Assembly: GCA_017537105.1 (NCBI GenBank) | Contig: JAFWBZ010000402.1 | Location: 1-26,859 of the forward strand | DNA: 26,859 nucleotides | Origin: Clostridia bacterium | GTDB taxonomy: Bacteria; Bacillota; Clostridia; Christensenellales; Aristaeellaceae | Direction: 5' to 3' | Shown: positions 1 to 7,539 of the stretch, piece after piece | How the letters are laid out: each line of letters opens with the position of its first letter | Position numbering within the stretch: the first letter of the stretch is position 1 | Program-made: the position numbers and the translations under genes | The notes under the pieces: generated by a model | What the model saw: the letters and a program-made list of their open reading frames with translations, nothing else | Told to the model about the DNA's origin: nothing | Database searches by the model: none

Positions 1-684
1 CGCCCGGCGGGGATACCGGTCCGGGGTGGGCGCGACCTTGCGGATCCACGCGGCGCGATGATCCCAGTCCCGCCCGGGGATGGGCAGGGCGACGGTGCGC
101 TCCACCGCGCCGCCCAGCAGCGCGACGGCGTTCGAGCCCTCCCGCAGCTCCTCCTCCAGCCCCGGCCCCTTCATGGCCAGCATCCAGCCGCCGGGCTGCA
201 CGAAGGGCAGCAGGTACTCCGCGAGCACGTTCACCGGGGCCACAGCCCGGGCGCAGGCCAGGTCGAAGCGCTCCCGCAGCTCGGGGCGACGGGCGGCGTC
301 CTCCGCCCGCAGATGCACCGCCGCGGCGTTCAGCCCCAGGTCGTCGATCACGGCCTGCAAAAACTCCACCCGCTTCTGCAGCGCGTCCAGCAGCGTGAAA
401 TGCACGTCCGGAAGCAGGATGGACAGGGGGATCCCCGGGAAGCCCGCGCCGGAACCCACGTCCACCGCGGTCTTCACGGCGGGAAAATCGCGGGACAGGG
501 GGGCGATGCAGTCCAGGTAGTTGCGGTCGACGGCCTCGCGCGGGTCCTCCGGCACCCGGGTCAGGTTCATCCGGGCGTTGGCGGCGGTGAGCAGTTCGTG
601 GTAGCGCGCAAACTGCGCGGCCTGGGCCGGGGTCATGTCGACGCCCATGGCCTGCGCGCCGGAAAGCAGAAGCTCCTTCAGCAT
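1..684 (-). CDS. rsmG: 16S rRNA (guanine-N7) methyltransferase RsmG, C-terminus cut by window edge
   Basis: Translating the minus strand from the ATG at 684 gives 228 open codons to the window edge, so the last residues and stop are missing. The family methylates N7 of G527 in 16S rRNA using S-adenosylmethionine. The diagnostic glycine-rich SAM-binding loop is present at about residues 75-87 (DVGSGAGFPGIPL). It is preceded by the family's NLTR segment (residues 40-43) and followed by an acidic residue ending the next strand (LLDALQKRVEFL, 98-109). A GCGAGGA ribosome site lies about 6 nt before the ATG, and a minus-strand promoter lies just upstream. It is divergent from the small membrane protein gene at 828. 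In many Firmicutes rsmG follows mnmG; that side lies upstream here and is not mnmG, so the usual neighbourhood is broken. Identification is secure. Confidence 0.95.
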   Translation of the reverse strand, partial: MLKELLLSGAQAMGVDMTPAQAAQFARYHELLTAANARMNLTRVPEDPREAVDRNYLDCIAPLSRDFPAVKTAVDVGSGAGFPGIPLSILLPDVHFTLLDALQKRVEFLQAVIDDLGLNAAAVHLRAEDAARRPELRERFDLACARAVAPVNVLAEYLLPFVQPGGWMLAMKGPGLEEELREGSNAVALLGGAVERTVALPIPGRDWDHRAAWIRKVAPTPDRYPRRA

Positions 685-717
685 GTCAAATCCTCGCTTC
701 GCGGTGATGTCCCCTCC

Positions 718-745
718 ATTATACCCCAAACCGGCGGGAATGCAA
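718..745 (-). promoter_or_regulatory. rsmG sigma-A promoter
   Basis: On the minus strand a perfect TATAAT (718-723) is preceded by TTTGCA at 17 bp or TTGCAT at 16 bp (740-746). It points toward rsmG, about 30 nt from the start codon. Confidence 0.7.
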
Positions 746-766
746 AGGCTTTCGCGCCGCGCCGCC

Positions 767-795
767 TTGACCGGCCGGGAGGAATGGGGTATAAT
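767..795 (+). promoter_or_regulatory. sigma-A promoter for the small DUF4236-like gene
   Basis: TTGACC (767-772), a 17-bp spacer and a perfect TATAAT (790-795) lie 32 nt before the ATG at 828. It diverges from the rsmG promoter in the same intergenic region. Confidence 0.8.
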
Positions 796-827
796 GTTTC
801 CAGCTTCCGCGCGAAAGGATGAGGCAG

Positions 828-1106
828 ATGGGCTTCCGATACAGAAATCCCGGCATCAAGATCGGCGACACCACCATTCGCAAGAACAAGAAGGGCTTCA
901 GCCTGTCCCGGAGGACCAAGCGGGGCGACACCGTGACCTACAACTCCGCCACGGGCAAGACCACCCGCACCCACCGGACGGGCATTCCGGGCCTGTCCTG
1001 GCAGACGGTCCGCGGCGGCAAGGGGCTGTCGGGCTGCCTGGGCTGCTGCGTCTACGTGATCGGCGCGCTGGTCCTGCTGGCGGCGCTGCTGGTGTTGATT
1101 CTATAG
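828..1106 (+). CDS. small DUF4236-like protein with C-terminal membrane segment
   Basis: The 92-residue product begins MGFRYRNPGIKIGD. The pattern of a Gly-Phe-Arg-Phe/Tyr-Arg start, a basic hydroxyl-rich middle and a THRTGIPGLSW segment resembles DUF4236 proteins, whose function is unknown. After a Gly/Cys-rich turn (GCLGCC) the last 20 or so residues are hydrophobic (VYVIGALVLLAALLVLIL), giving one predicted C-terminal membrane helix with the basic part outside the membrane. An in-frame ATG at 819 would add three residues; 828 is preferred because GAGG lies 3 nt before it and AAAGGA a little further upstream. A near-perfect promoter sits directly upstream. DUF4236 is recognised from pattern memory, so family membership is moderately sure and function is unknown. 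Confidence 0.75.
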   Translation: MGFRYRNPGIKIGDTTIRKNKKGFSLSRRTKRGDTVTYNSATGKTTRTHRTGIPGLSWQTVRGGKGLSGCLGCCVYVIGALVLLAALLVLIL

Positions 1107-1120
1107 CTAAAGACATCCAA

Positions 1121-1154
1121 ACGGAGGGCCCCGCGCAATCGCGGGACCCTCCGT
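1121..1154. terminator. hairpin between convergent genes
   Basis: ACGGAGGG-C-CCCGCG pairs with CGCGGG-A-CCCTCCGT across a CAAT loop, giving a 15-position stem with one mismatch. It sits between the stop codons of the genes ending at 1106 (+) and 1176 (-). The T-tract is poor on both sides (TCGTTGG on plus, TTGGATGTCTTT on minus), so it may act on both genes with modest efficiency. Confidence 0.65.
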
Positions 1155-1175
1155 TCGTTGGAAAACCCTCCGCCG

Positions 1176-1886
1176 TTACCGGAACGCGCAGTACAGCTTC
1201 TGGTTGACGCTGTGCTTCTTGCCGTCCTCGGTGGTGTAGCTGCTCAGCACGACGCGGGCGTAGGTGCCGTTGTCGAACCAGGTCACCTGCTGGCTGCTGC
1301 CGTCGCTGAACTGGACCGTCCAGCCCTCGGACAGGATCATCGAGGCGGTGTCGTTTTCACCGGTGTCGATGCTGGTCTCCACGGAGTGCTCGGTCCAGTA
1401 TTCGGTGCGCTTCTTCTTGGTGCTGGTGTTCTTCTTGCCGTAAAAGGTGCCCAGCGAGGTCTTGCCGCTGTTGCACTGGTACAGCTTGAAGGAGTAGCCG
1501 GTGATGCGCTTGCGGCCCGTGTTCTTCACGTGGATATTCAGCGTGTGCAGCGGGCTGATGTCGCAGTCCAGCGCGTACAGCAGCACGTCGCTGTCCTTGG
1601 TGGCGGTGTATTCGGCGTAGTGGGAGGCCAGGTATTCCAGCGTCGCGTCGTCGGCGATGCCGGTCTCCTCCAGCCCGGCGTCCGCCTGCACCTGCTTCAC
1701 GGCCTTCTCGGTCTTGCCGCCGAAGTCGCCGTCCGCCCCGCCGGCCAGGTAGTTGTGCTCGATCAGCTGCAGCTGCAGCGCCGCGACCTCGTCGCCCTTG
1801 TCGCCCTTCTTCAGGGGTTCCGCCAGCGCGCCGAGGCTGCCCAGCAGCAGCGCCAGGCAGAGTATGCAGAGTATCCCGCGTCTCAT
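1176..1886 (-). CDS. secreted protein with N-terminal peptidoglycan-binding-like domain
   Basis: The start at 1886 (MRRGILCILC) is chosen because AAGGAGGG lies 6 nt upstream and a typical Sec signal peptide follows, with likely cleavage after ALA near residue 22. The longer frame start would add 21 unlikely residues. Residues about 24-87 match the three-helix PG_binding_1 repeat (LKKGDKGDEVAALQLQL, DGDFGGKTEKAVKQVQ). This domain usually anchors proteins to the cell wall. Residues about 95-236 form a beta-rich, Lys/Thr-rich domain with repeated aromatic strands (GYSFKLYQC, WTVQFSDGSS) that I do not recognise; an immunoglobulin-like fold is possible. There is no lipobox or sortase motif. It has its own promoter and lies downstream of the terminator that follows the beta-helix gene. 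Exported wall-associated protein is likely; function is unknown. Confidence 0.8.
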   Translation of the reverse strand: MRRGILCILCLALLLGSLGALAEPLKKGDKGDEVAALQLQLIEHNYLAGGADGDFGGKTEKAVKQVQADAGLEETGIADDATLEYLASHYAEYTATKDSDVLLYALDCDISPLHTLNIHVKNTGRKRITGYSFKLYQCNSGKTSLGTFYGKKNTSTKKKRTEYWTEHSVETSIDTGENDTASMILSEGWTVQFSDGSSQQVTWFDNGTYARVVLSSYTTEDGKKHSVNQKLYCAFR

Positions 1887-1920
1887 GGTTCGCCCTCCTT
1901 GCCTGTGGTGGTTTACAAGC

Positions 1921-1949
1921 ATTTTACCATAAGGGCGGCCGATGCACAA
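1921..1949 (-). promoter_or_regulatory. promoter of the peptidoglycan-binding protein gene
   Basis: Minus strand TTGTGC (1944-1949), 17-bp spacer, TAAAAT (1921-1926), about 35 nt before the start codon at 1886. Confidence 0.65.
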
Positions 1950-1993
1950 GAGCTGTTCCCCAAATCAGGCGGGATTTCTGCGCCAAAATAGAT

Positions 1994-2025
1994 CAGGCAG
2001 CCCATGACATTCCATGGACTGCCTG
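1994..2025 (-). terminator. terminator of the beta-helix protein gene
   Basis: CAGGCAG-C-CCATG pairs with CATGG-A-CTGCCTG around a short loop. On the minus strand the stem is followed by ATCTATTTTGG. It lies 33 nt past the stop at 2058. Confidence 0.75.
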
Positions 2026-2057
2026 TTGCTATTCAATGTTTTTCAGAAAGCGTCCGC

Positions 2058-3563
2058 TCAGACTGCGCTGTGCGCCTCGAAGGTGCTCACGCTGCCCGCG
2101 CCGGACAGGTCGATTTCGGTGGAGAAGCTGTCCACGGTGACGGTGATGCCGCTGTTGCCCTGGACGTACACGGTGCCGTCGCTGCCCGCAATGGTCACGG
2201 AGCCGCCCTCGGCGTCCACGATGGCGCCGGCGCACTCCAGCGCGGTCAGGGTGCTGTCCCCGGTGACGACCCAGGTGGAGGTCTCGTCGATCACCACGCG
2301 GCAGCCGCCGTCGCCGCCATCGCCTGCGCAGGACTCGTCGTCGATCACCGCGCCGGTCAGCACACTGCCCTCGGTGAGGTACAGGTTCAGGTTGGAGATG
2401 CTGTCCCAGAGGATGTCGCCGTCCATGTCCTGCCGGATGGCGGTGAACACGCAGTTCGCGCCGTTTGCGCCGGTGGCGCCCCAGCCGCGCTGGTTGGCGT
2501 TGCCGGTGCAGCGCAGGAAGTACTCGCAGTCCTCGGCCGCCACGATGTCCACGCCGCGGAGGGTGAACACGCTGTCGGTGTTGGTGGTGTAGAACAGGCC
2601 GCCGTTCTGGCTGATCAGCGTGCCGCCGTCCATTTCGAAGCTGCCCTGGCCGACTTCGCTGTCGCCGGACATGGACTGGTAGAGGATCACGGTCCAGGTG
2701 TTGTCATTTTGCGCCTGGTCGGGCATGTCGCCGGTCAGCGTGCAGTTGTACAGCCGCACCGCGTTCCGACCCTCCAGGCACAGCGCCTCGGAGCCGGTGG
2801 CGGTCAGCGCCGCGTCGCGGATGGTGATGTCGGCGGTGACGTAGACCGCGGGGGAGCCGGAACCGTTGGCGGTGTAGTTGCCGCCGTCCACGATCATGGT
2901 CCCGCCGCCCCGGTCGCTGCGGATCGCCGCGGAGGAGCCGCCCTGGGTGGTGACGTCCAGGTTGCTGGCGACCAGCGTGCCGCCGCCCGCCACGTGGATG
3001 CCGCCGGAGGTGCCCTGTTCGGTGGCGATGGTGGAGTCGGAGACGTAGACCACGCCGTCGCCATAGGCGAACACGCCCGCGCCGCCCGCGGCGTCCGTGG
3101 TGATTTCGGTGTTGTCGACGACCAGCGTGCCGCCGGTGGCCAGCAGCGCTGCGCCCACGCCGTAGAAGCTGGCGGCGTCTCCGCCGGTGGAGTCGGAGGA
3201 CGTGCGGGTGACGGTGGCGTCGGTCACGGTGACGGTGCCGCCGGTGACCAGCACCGCGTTTTCGTCCGCGCCGGTGGAGGCGATCTCCCCGGTCACCTCG
3301 GCATCGGCGTCATAGGCGTTCACCGCGTCGTAGTTCTCGGGCTGGCCGGAGCCGCCCATTCCGCCGGGCATGTCGCCGCCGGGCATGCCCTCCGGGGGTT
3401 CGCCGGGTGCGCCACCCTCGGGCAGGTCGGGGGGCGTGTCCATGCCTTCGGGGGGCGTGCCCATGCCGGAGGGCATCTCCGGGGGTGCGGAATTTTCCGC
3501 CAGGGCGCTGAAGCCCAGCGCCAGCATCATGATGACGAGGATCATGCTGAGAGTCTTTTTCAT
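2058..3563 (-). CDS. secreted predicted beta-helix protein with Met/Pro/Gly-rich linker
   Basis: The start at 3563 (MKKTLSMILV) is supported by AAAGGAGGT 7-8 nt upstream and a clear signal peptide ending ALAEN near residue 22; an upstream in-frame ATG at 3689 has no ribosome site. Residues about 25-75 are a low-complexity spacer rich in Pro, Gly, Met and acidic residues. The remaining 425 or so residues consist of short degenerate Val/Thr/Gly/Asp-rich units (VLVTGGTVTVTDATVT, LLATGGTLVVDNTEITT, VTADITIRDAALTATGS), the pattern of a right-handed parallel beta-helix. Such folds occur in extracellular polysaccharide-binding and adhesive proteins of Clostridia. I see no catalytic signature, lipobox or sortase motif. 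It precedes the wall-binding-domain gene but is separated from it by a terminator. A surface or released polysaccharide-interacting role is inference. Confidence 0.75.
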   Translation of the reverse strand: MKKTLSMILVIMMLALGFSALAENSAPPEMPSGMGTPPEGMDTPPDLPEGGAPGEPPEGMPGGDMPGGMGGSGQPENYDAVNAYDADAEVTGEIASTGADENAVLVTGGTVTVTDATVTRTSSDSTGGDAASFYGVGAALLATGGTLVVDNTEITTDAAGGAGVFAYGDGVVYVSDSTIATEQGTSGGIHVAGGGTLVASNLDVTTQGGSSAAIRSDRGGGTMIVDGGNYTANGSGSPAVYVTADITIRDAALTATGSEALCLEGRNAVRLYNCTLTGDMPDQAQNDNTWTVILYQSMSGDSEVGQGSFEMDGGTLISQNGGLFYTTNTDSVFTLRGVDIVAAEDCEYFLRCTGNANQRGWGATGANGANCVFTAIRQDMDGDILWDSISNLNLYLTEGSVLTGAVIDDESCAGDGGDGGCRVVIDETSTWVVTGDSTLTALECAGAIVDAEGGSVTIAGSDGTVYVQGNSGITVTVDSFSTEIDLSGAGSVSTFEAHSAV

Positions 3564-3675
3564 TTTCGTGACCTCCTTTATGGTTTGCGCCGCTGCGCGT
3601 CGCAGGGGCAGGAAGGGCTGCGCAGGTTTGCGATCTGTGTGCGGCGGGGATGCGCGTTCCCCGGCTGACAGGTGC

Positions 3676-3681
3676 ATTATA
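3676..3681 (-). promoter_or_regulatory. probable -10 element for the beta-helix gene
   Basis: Minus strand perfect TATAAT, about 115 nt before the start at 3563. No good -35 hexamer stands 16-18 bp upstream (AGCTTC at 17), so an activator may be needed. An inverted repeat with arms CTGAAAT (3692-3698) and ATTTCAG (3711-3717) sits over the -35 region. Confidence 0.45.
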
Positions 3682-3691
3682 CGGAGCAATC

Positions 3692-3717
3692 CTGAAATGA
3701 AGCTTGAGAAATTTCAG
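3692..3717. promoter_or_regulatory. possible operator between divergent promoters
   Basis: CTGAAAT and ATTTCAG form a 7-bp inverted repeat with a 12-nt spacer. TCCTGAAA also recurs directly at 3690-3697 and 3720-3727. The site lies between the beta-helix -10 and the ThuA-like gene promoter. No cognate regulator is evident. Confidence 0.3.
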
Positions 3718-3746
3718 CTTTCCTGAAAAAATGAGCGGCGCCCGGA

Positions 3747-3775
3747 TTGCCGATTTCCGGGCGGTGTGCTATGAT
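3747..3775 (+). promoter_or_regulatory. promoter of the ThuA-like gene
   Basis: TTGCCG (3747-3752), 17-bp spacer, TATGAT (3770-3775), 26 nt before the ATG at 3802. Confidence 0.65.
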
Positions 3776-3801
3776 GGGGAACAGACAGGAGGGATGCATG
3801 C

Positions 3802-4533
3802 ATGAAGCGCGCGTTGATTCTCTGCGGCGGCTGGCCGGGGCACGACCCCGTCGCCGTCGCCGGAAGGTTCCGGGGCCTGCTGGAGGCGCGTGGCTGCGCC
3901 GTGGAGACCATCGGTTCGACCGAGCCCTTTGCCGACGCGGGCTTCCTGCGCGGCTTTGACCTGCTGGTGCCGGTGTGGAGCTACGCCGGGACGCCTGCGC
4001 TGCCGGACGAGTGCGCGGTGCACATCGCGGACGCCGTCAGCGACGGCATGGGCATCGCGGGCTGCCACGGCGGCATGTGCGACGCCTTCCGGGAGAGCGT
4101 GCTGTGGCAGTTCCTCACCGGCGCCCAGTGGGTGGCGCATCCCAGCAATCCCTTCTACCACTGCACGCCCTGCGTGCCCTCACCGGAGGGCGCGTTTTTC
4201 CGGGAGTACACCGTGCACATCGAGGACGTCGATTCGCCCATCACCCTGGGCCTGCGGGACTTCCGCGTGCGCTCCGAGCAGTACTACCTCCACGTGGACC
4301 CGGCGGTGCGCGTGCTGGCCACCACCCGCTTCGCCCGGGAGGGGGACGAATACGCCCCGCACCTGACCGATGGTCCGGTGACGATGCCCGTGGCCTATGC
4401 GCGCCGGTGGGGGCGGGGGCGCATCTTCTACAGCTCCCTGGGCCACTGCGACGCGGAGTTCGACCGCTTTCCCGAGGCGCTGACGCTGATGTGCCGGGGC
4501 CTGCTGTGGGCGCTGGGAGAGGATCCGGAATAG
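3802..4533 (+). CDS. ThuA-like (trehalose utilisation) domain protein
   Basis: The 243-residue product matches the ThuA-like family, a class I glutamine-amidotransferase-like fold found in carbohydrate operons. Visible marks are the opening strand RALILCGGWPGHDP, the loop FDLLVPVWSYAG (about 53-64), the glycine turn GIAGCHGGMCDAF (about 84-96), HPSNPFY (about 113-119), EQYYLHVDP (about 154-162) and the closing strand GRGRIFYSSLGH. AGGAGGG lies upstream; the start is the last of three closely spaced ATGs (3794, 3798, 3802) and the only one in this frame. It ends about 290 nt before the rhamnosidase start, across a promoter region, so it is a separate unit. The family's molecular function is not well established. 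A role in sugar metabolism is plausible from family and neighbours. Confidence 0.85.
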   Translation: MKRALILCGGWPGHDPVAVAGRFRGLLEARGCAVETIGSTEPFADAGFLRGFDLLVPVWSYAGTPALPDECAVHIADAVSDGMGIAGCHGGMCDAFRESVLWQFLTGAQWVAHPSNPFYHCTPCVPSPEGAFFREYTVHIEDVDSPITLGLRDFRVRSEQYYLHVDPAVRVLATTRFAREGDEYAPHLTDGPVTMPVAYARRWGRGRIFYSSLGHCDAEFDRFPEALTLMCRGLLWALGEDPE

Positions 4534-4617
4534 TACCGCCGGGCCCGGTCCCTGATCCGCCCGGCCCGGACCTCCCTTCGCCGCAAAAAAATATTTTTGA
4601 CAATTTGAATAAAACCC
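4534..4617. other. intergenic: weak GC hairpin then A/T tract
   Basis: CCGGGCC (4539-4545) can pair with GGCCCGG (4563-4569), but the first T-run is about 25 nt downstream within the 12-bp palindrome AAAAATATTTTT (4587-4598). It could terminate the ThuA-like transcript weakly. No ORF here is credible. Confidence 0.3.
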
Positions 4618-4647
4618 TTGACAAATACCGAGCGATTATTGTATGAT
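4618..4647 (+). promoter_or_regulatory. promoter P1 of the rhamnosidase operon
   Basis: Perfect TTGACA (4618-4623), 18-bp spacer, TATGAT (4642-4647). Transcripts would carry a leader of about 170 nt containing all four ATCGAT boxes. Confidence 0.75.
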
Positions 4648-4687
4648 AATCCTGCAATGTTGAGTTGCTGTTTTTATTGGAATTGAA

Positions 4688-4716
4688 TTCAATCGATTTA
4701 ATTATATAACTATAAT
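4688..4716 (+). promoter_or_regulatory. promoter P2 of the rhamnosidase operon, overlapped by operator boxes
   Basis: TTCAAT (4688-4693), 17-bp spacer, perfect TATAAT (4711-4716). Box 1 overlaps the -35 and box 2 adjoins the -10, the arrangement expected of a repressible promoter. Confidence 0.55.
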
Positions 4717-4810
4717 TTGATCGATTCTTTTTCGGACGCGGGTGCAATCGATTTAATGCCGGGCGGCGGATTGCTCTCGTTTTTCAGCGGGTTGATTAAA
4801 TCGATTTAAT
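4691..4810. promoter_or_regulatory. four ATCGAT operator boxes, probably LacI-family sites
   Basis: Four copies share the core (A/G)ATCGATT. They are AATCGATTTAAT at 4691, TTGATCGATTC from 4718, AATCGATTTAAT at 4746, and the perfect 16-bp palindrome with half-site ATTAAATC at 4795-4810. The central CG pairs lie at 4694, 4722, 4749 and 4802, so spacings are 28, 27 and 53 bp, close to multiples of 27. A-rich palindromes with a central CG are typical of LacI-family operators. The likely regulator is the LacI gene at 12058 at the end of the same operon. Box 4 lies 17 nt before the rhamnosidase ATG. Confidence 0.65.
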
Positions 4811-4826
4811 GATTGCGGAGGCGGCT

Positions 4827-7520
4827 ATGTCGATCGTGCCACGCGCGCTGAAGTGCGATTTCAAGGTCAATCCCATCGGCGTCGGCAGCGCCCGGCCCCT
4901 GCTGGGCTGGCAGCTGGCGGAGGACCGCACCGGCGCGGGCCAGACGGCCTGGCGAGTCCAGGTGCGCGAGGAGGCGGGAAGCTGGAGCGCGCCGCTGTGG
5001 GACAGCGGCAGGGTCGAAACCGAGGCGCAGGCCACAGCCTATGCGGGCGCGGGGCTGCAATCCAACGCCACGTATCAATGGCGCGTCATGGTCTGGGACG
5101 AGGCGGGCGAGCCGGGCCCGTGGAGCGAGGCGGCCCGCTGGCGGCAGGGACTCACGCCTGGCGACTGGCGGGGCGCGTGGATCGGCGACGACGAGGGCCG
5201 GGACGGGTATGACCCCAGCGTGCCCTACTACTGCGCGGACGACTTCGACAAGGGCGAAAACCACCCCTTCCTGCCGAAGCCCGCGCTGCTGCGGAGCGAG
5301 TTTTCTGCGGGCGCCGGCGTGGCGTCGGCGGTGCTGTACGTCAGCGCGCTGGGGCTGACGGAGGTCTGGCTGAACGGCGAAAAGGCCACGGTCGGACACA
5401 TGATTCCCGGCATCTGCGACTACCGCAGGCGCGCCTACGCCTTCGCCTATGACGTCACCGGGCTGGTCCGCGACGGCGAAAACGCCCTGGCGGCGGTGCT
5501 GGCGGACGGCTGGTACGCGGGCTACATCGGGCTCAATCCCCGGCAGTGGTGGGGCGCGAAGCCCCGGCTGAACGCGGAGCTGCGCATCGAATACGCCGAC
5601 GGGCGCCGCCAGACGGTGGCGACGGACGCGGGCTGGCGTGCCTGCGTGGGCCCCTGGCTGTACGCCGACATCATGCACGGCGCGGGCTACGACGCCACGC
5701 TGGAGCCGGAGGGCTGGAAGCTGCCCGGCTATGACGACGCGGCCTGGCGGCCCGCGGACACCGGCGCGGAATACGACCACATGCCGGAAATGCACCCCGG
5801 CGTGCCCATCGTGGAGCACGCGCGCTACGCCCCCCGGGAGATCCGCTGGCGGAATGAGGACGAGGCGATCGTGGACTTCGGGCGCTGCTTTGCGGGCGTG
5901 ATCTGCGCGAAGCTGCGCGGGCCGCGGGGCGCGCGGGTGGACTTCTTCCACGCGGAGGAGCTCACCGAGGACGGAGAGGACCTCTACGAGTACGGCAACC
6001 GCTCCGCCCGCTGCCACGACTGCTGCGTGCTGTCCGGCGGGGGAGAGGAGATCTTCCAGCCGGAGTTCACCTACCACGGCTTCCGCTACGCCCGGGTGCG
6101 CGGCCTGTCAAAGGTCGAGCTGCTGTCCATCGAGGGCGTGGCGATCTCCAGCGCGCTGCCGGAGCCCACGGAGCTGGAGACCGGCAGCGATACCGTGAAC
6201 GCCGTCATCCAGCTGATTCGCAACACCGAGCAGTCGAACCTGTACGACATGCCCACCGACGTGTGCGCCCGGGACGAGCGCCTGGGCTGGGGCGCCGACG
6301 GACACTTCTTCATGCACACCGCCTCGACCCTGAACCACATCGCGCTGTTTTTGCGCAAGTGGCTGCGGGACGCCCTGGACGGCCAGGCGGAGGACGGGAG
6401 CCTGTGGGCCATCGCCCCGGCGGTGATGATGAAGGACATCACGCCCTTCGCGGGGGACCTGCAGTCCGACAGCGCGCTGCACTGCGCGTGGCTGCTGATG
6501 CGGCGCTACGGCGACATGGAGCCGGTGCGGCAGGCCTTCCCGGCGCTGGAGCGGTACTTTGCGTATTCCCTGGCCAATTCGGACCGGCTGCTGCGCTTCG
6601 CCACCGCCCACGACTGGCTGGACCTGTGGCCCGACGGCCACTCCGACCGCGACCACGGCTACGGACACTGCGACCCGACGCTGATCGGGACGGCCTGGTT
6701 CGCCCACTCCGCGGACATGATGGCGGACATCGCCGGGGCGCTGGGGGCGGCGGACCGCGCGGCGTACTACCGGGAGATGTACGAAAAGATCCGCACGGCC
6801 TTCCGGACGTTCTTTCTCCGGCGCGACAATCTGCTGCGCGGCGCTACCCAGGGCGGCTACCTGATGGCGGCGGCGTTCGGCCTGATCGGGGGTGAGGAGA
6901 TCGCGGCGGCCCGCGACTGGGTGCAGGCGGACATGCGCGCGTGCGGCGGCATCACCTGGGGCATCACCTCCGCGCCCATCGCGCTTACCGGCCTGTGCAG
7001 GCTGGGCCTGGCCCGGGAGGCGGCGGCGTTTTTGCGGCGCACCCGGTATCCGTCCTTCGGCTACATGCTCTCGCAGGGCGCCACCGCCGTGTGGGAGCGC
7101 TGGGACGGCATCTACGAGGGCAAAAAGTTCCCCCACCCGATGAACGCCTTCGACCACATCGGCCTGGCTTCGGCGGGCGCGTGGATCCTGAGCGGCCTGG
7201 CGGGCATCGAGCCGGCGGCGGACGGCTTTGCCCGGGTGTCGATCCGCCCGGTGATCGATCCCGAAATCGGATCGGTGCGGGCGGTGTACCCCAGCGTCCG
7301 CGGGCCCATCGGGGTCCACTGGCGCTGCGGGGCGGGCGAGGCCCGCGTGGAGGTGGCGCTGCCCGCCGGGGTGACCGGCGCGCTGGCGCTGCCGGTGGAA
7401 GCAAATGAACTTCGGACCATCCGCGGAGCGGAGGGCGTCTCCGGGACCCATTGTGCCGATGGCGTCACGGCGATGGACCTTGCCTCCGGGCGGTACGAAT
7501 TCAGAATAACTCTGCACTAA
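4827..7520 (+). CDS. GH78 alpha-L-rhamnosidase
   Basis: The 897-residue protein has the usual length and architecture of bacterial GH78 enzymes. An N-terminal fibronectin-like part (about 1-110) is followed by beta-sandwich modules (about 140-450), the (alpha/alpha)6 catalytic barrel (about 460-800) and a C-terminal beta domain. The family hydrolyses terminal alpha-L-rhamnosyl bonds with inversion. The hallmark RDERLGWGAD motif is at about 482-491, with E484 the expected general acid. The late WERWDG motif (E757) carries the usual general base. No signal peptide is seen, so it should act in the cytoplasm on imported oligosaccharides. Start 4827 has GGAGG 5 nt upstream; an upstream ATG at 4809 lies inside operator box 4 and has no ribosome site. 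It is the first gene of the sugar operon. Confidence 0.95.
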   Translation: MSIVPRALKCDFKVNPIGVGSARPLLGWQLAEDRTGAGQTAWRVQVREEAGSWSAPLWDSGRVETEAQATAYAGAGLQSNATYQWRVMVWDEAGEPGPWSEAARWRQGLTPGDWRGAWIGDDEGRDGYDPSVPYYCADDFDKGENHPFLPKPALLRSEFSAGAGVASAVLYVSALGLTEVWLNGEKATVGHMIPGICDYRRRAYAFAYDVTGLVRDGENALAAVLADGWYAGYIGLNPRQWWGAKPRLNAELRIEYADGRRQTVATDAGWRACVGPWLYADIMHGAGYDATLEPEGWKLPGYDDAAWRPADTGAEYDHMPEMHPGVPIVEHARYAPREIRWRNEDEAIVDFGRCFAGVICAKLRGPRGARVDFFHAEELTEDGEDLYEYGNRSARCHDCCVLSGGGEEIFQPEFTYHGFRYARVRGLSKVELLSIEGVAISSALPEPTELETGSDTVNAVIQLIRNTEQSNLYDMPTDVCARDERLGWGADGHFFMHTASTLNHIALFLRKWLRDALDGQAEDGSLWAIAPAVMMKDITPFAGDLQSDSALHCAWLLMRRYGDMEPVRQAFPALERYFAYSLANSDRLLRFATAHDWLDLWPDGHSDRDHGYGHCDPTLIGTAWFAHSADMMADIAGALGAADRAAYYREMYEKIRTAFRTFFLRRDNLLRGATQGGYLMAAAFGLIGGEEIAAARDWVQADMRACGGITWGITSAPIALTGLCRLGLAREAAAFLRRTRYPSFGYMLSQGATAVWERWDGIYEGKKFPHPMNAFDHIGLASAGAWILSGLAGIEPAADGFARVSIRPVIDPEIGSVRAVYPSVRGPIGVHWRCGAGEARVEVALPAGVTGALALPVEANELRTIRGAEGVSGTHCADGVTAMDLASGRYEFRITLH

Positions 7521-7539
7521 TTTGAAGGAGGAAAATCCC

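Noticed and set aside
2004..3668. Long plus-strand ORF opposite the beta-helix gene
   Set aside because: Low-complexity His/Val/Ala/Gly product, no ribosome site; it mirrors the GC-rich minus-strand gene, which has a signal peptide and AAAGGAGGT.
4809..4826. Upstream ATG for the rhamnosidase
   Set aside because: It lies inside operator box 4, has no ribosome site, and adds six residues not typical of the family.
4648..4826. Riboswitch in the rhamnosidase leader
   Set aside because: The leader is AT-rich with operator palindromes and no conserved aptamer-like core that I can recognise.
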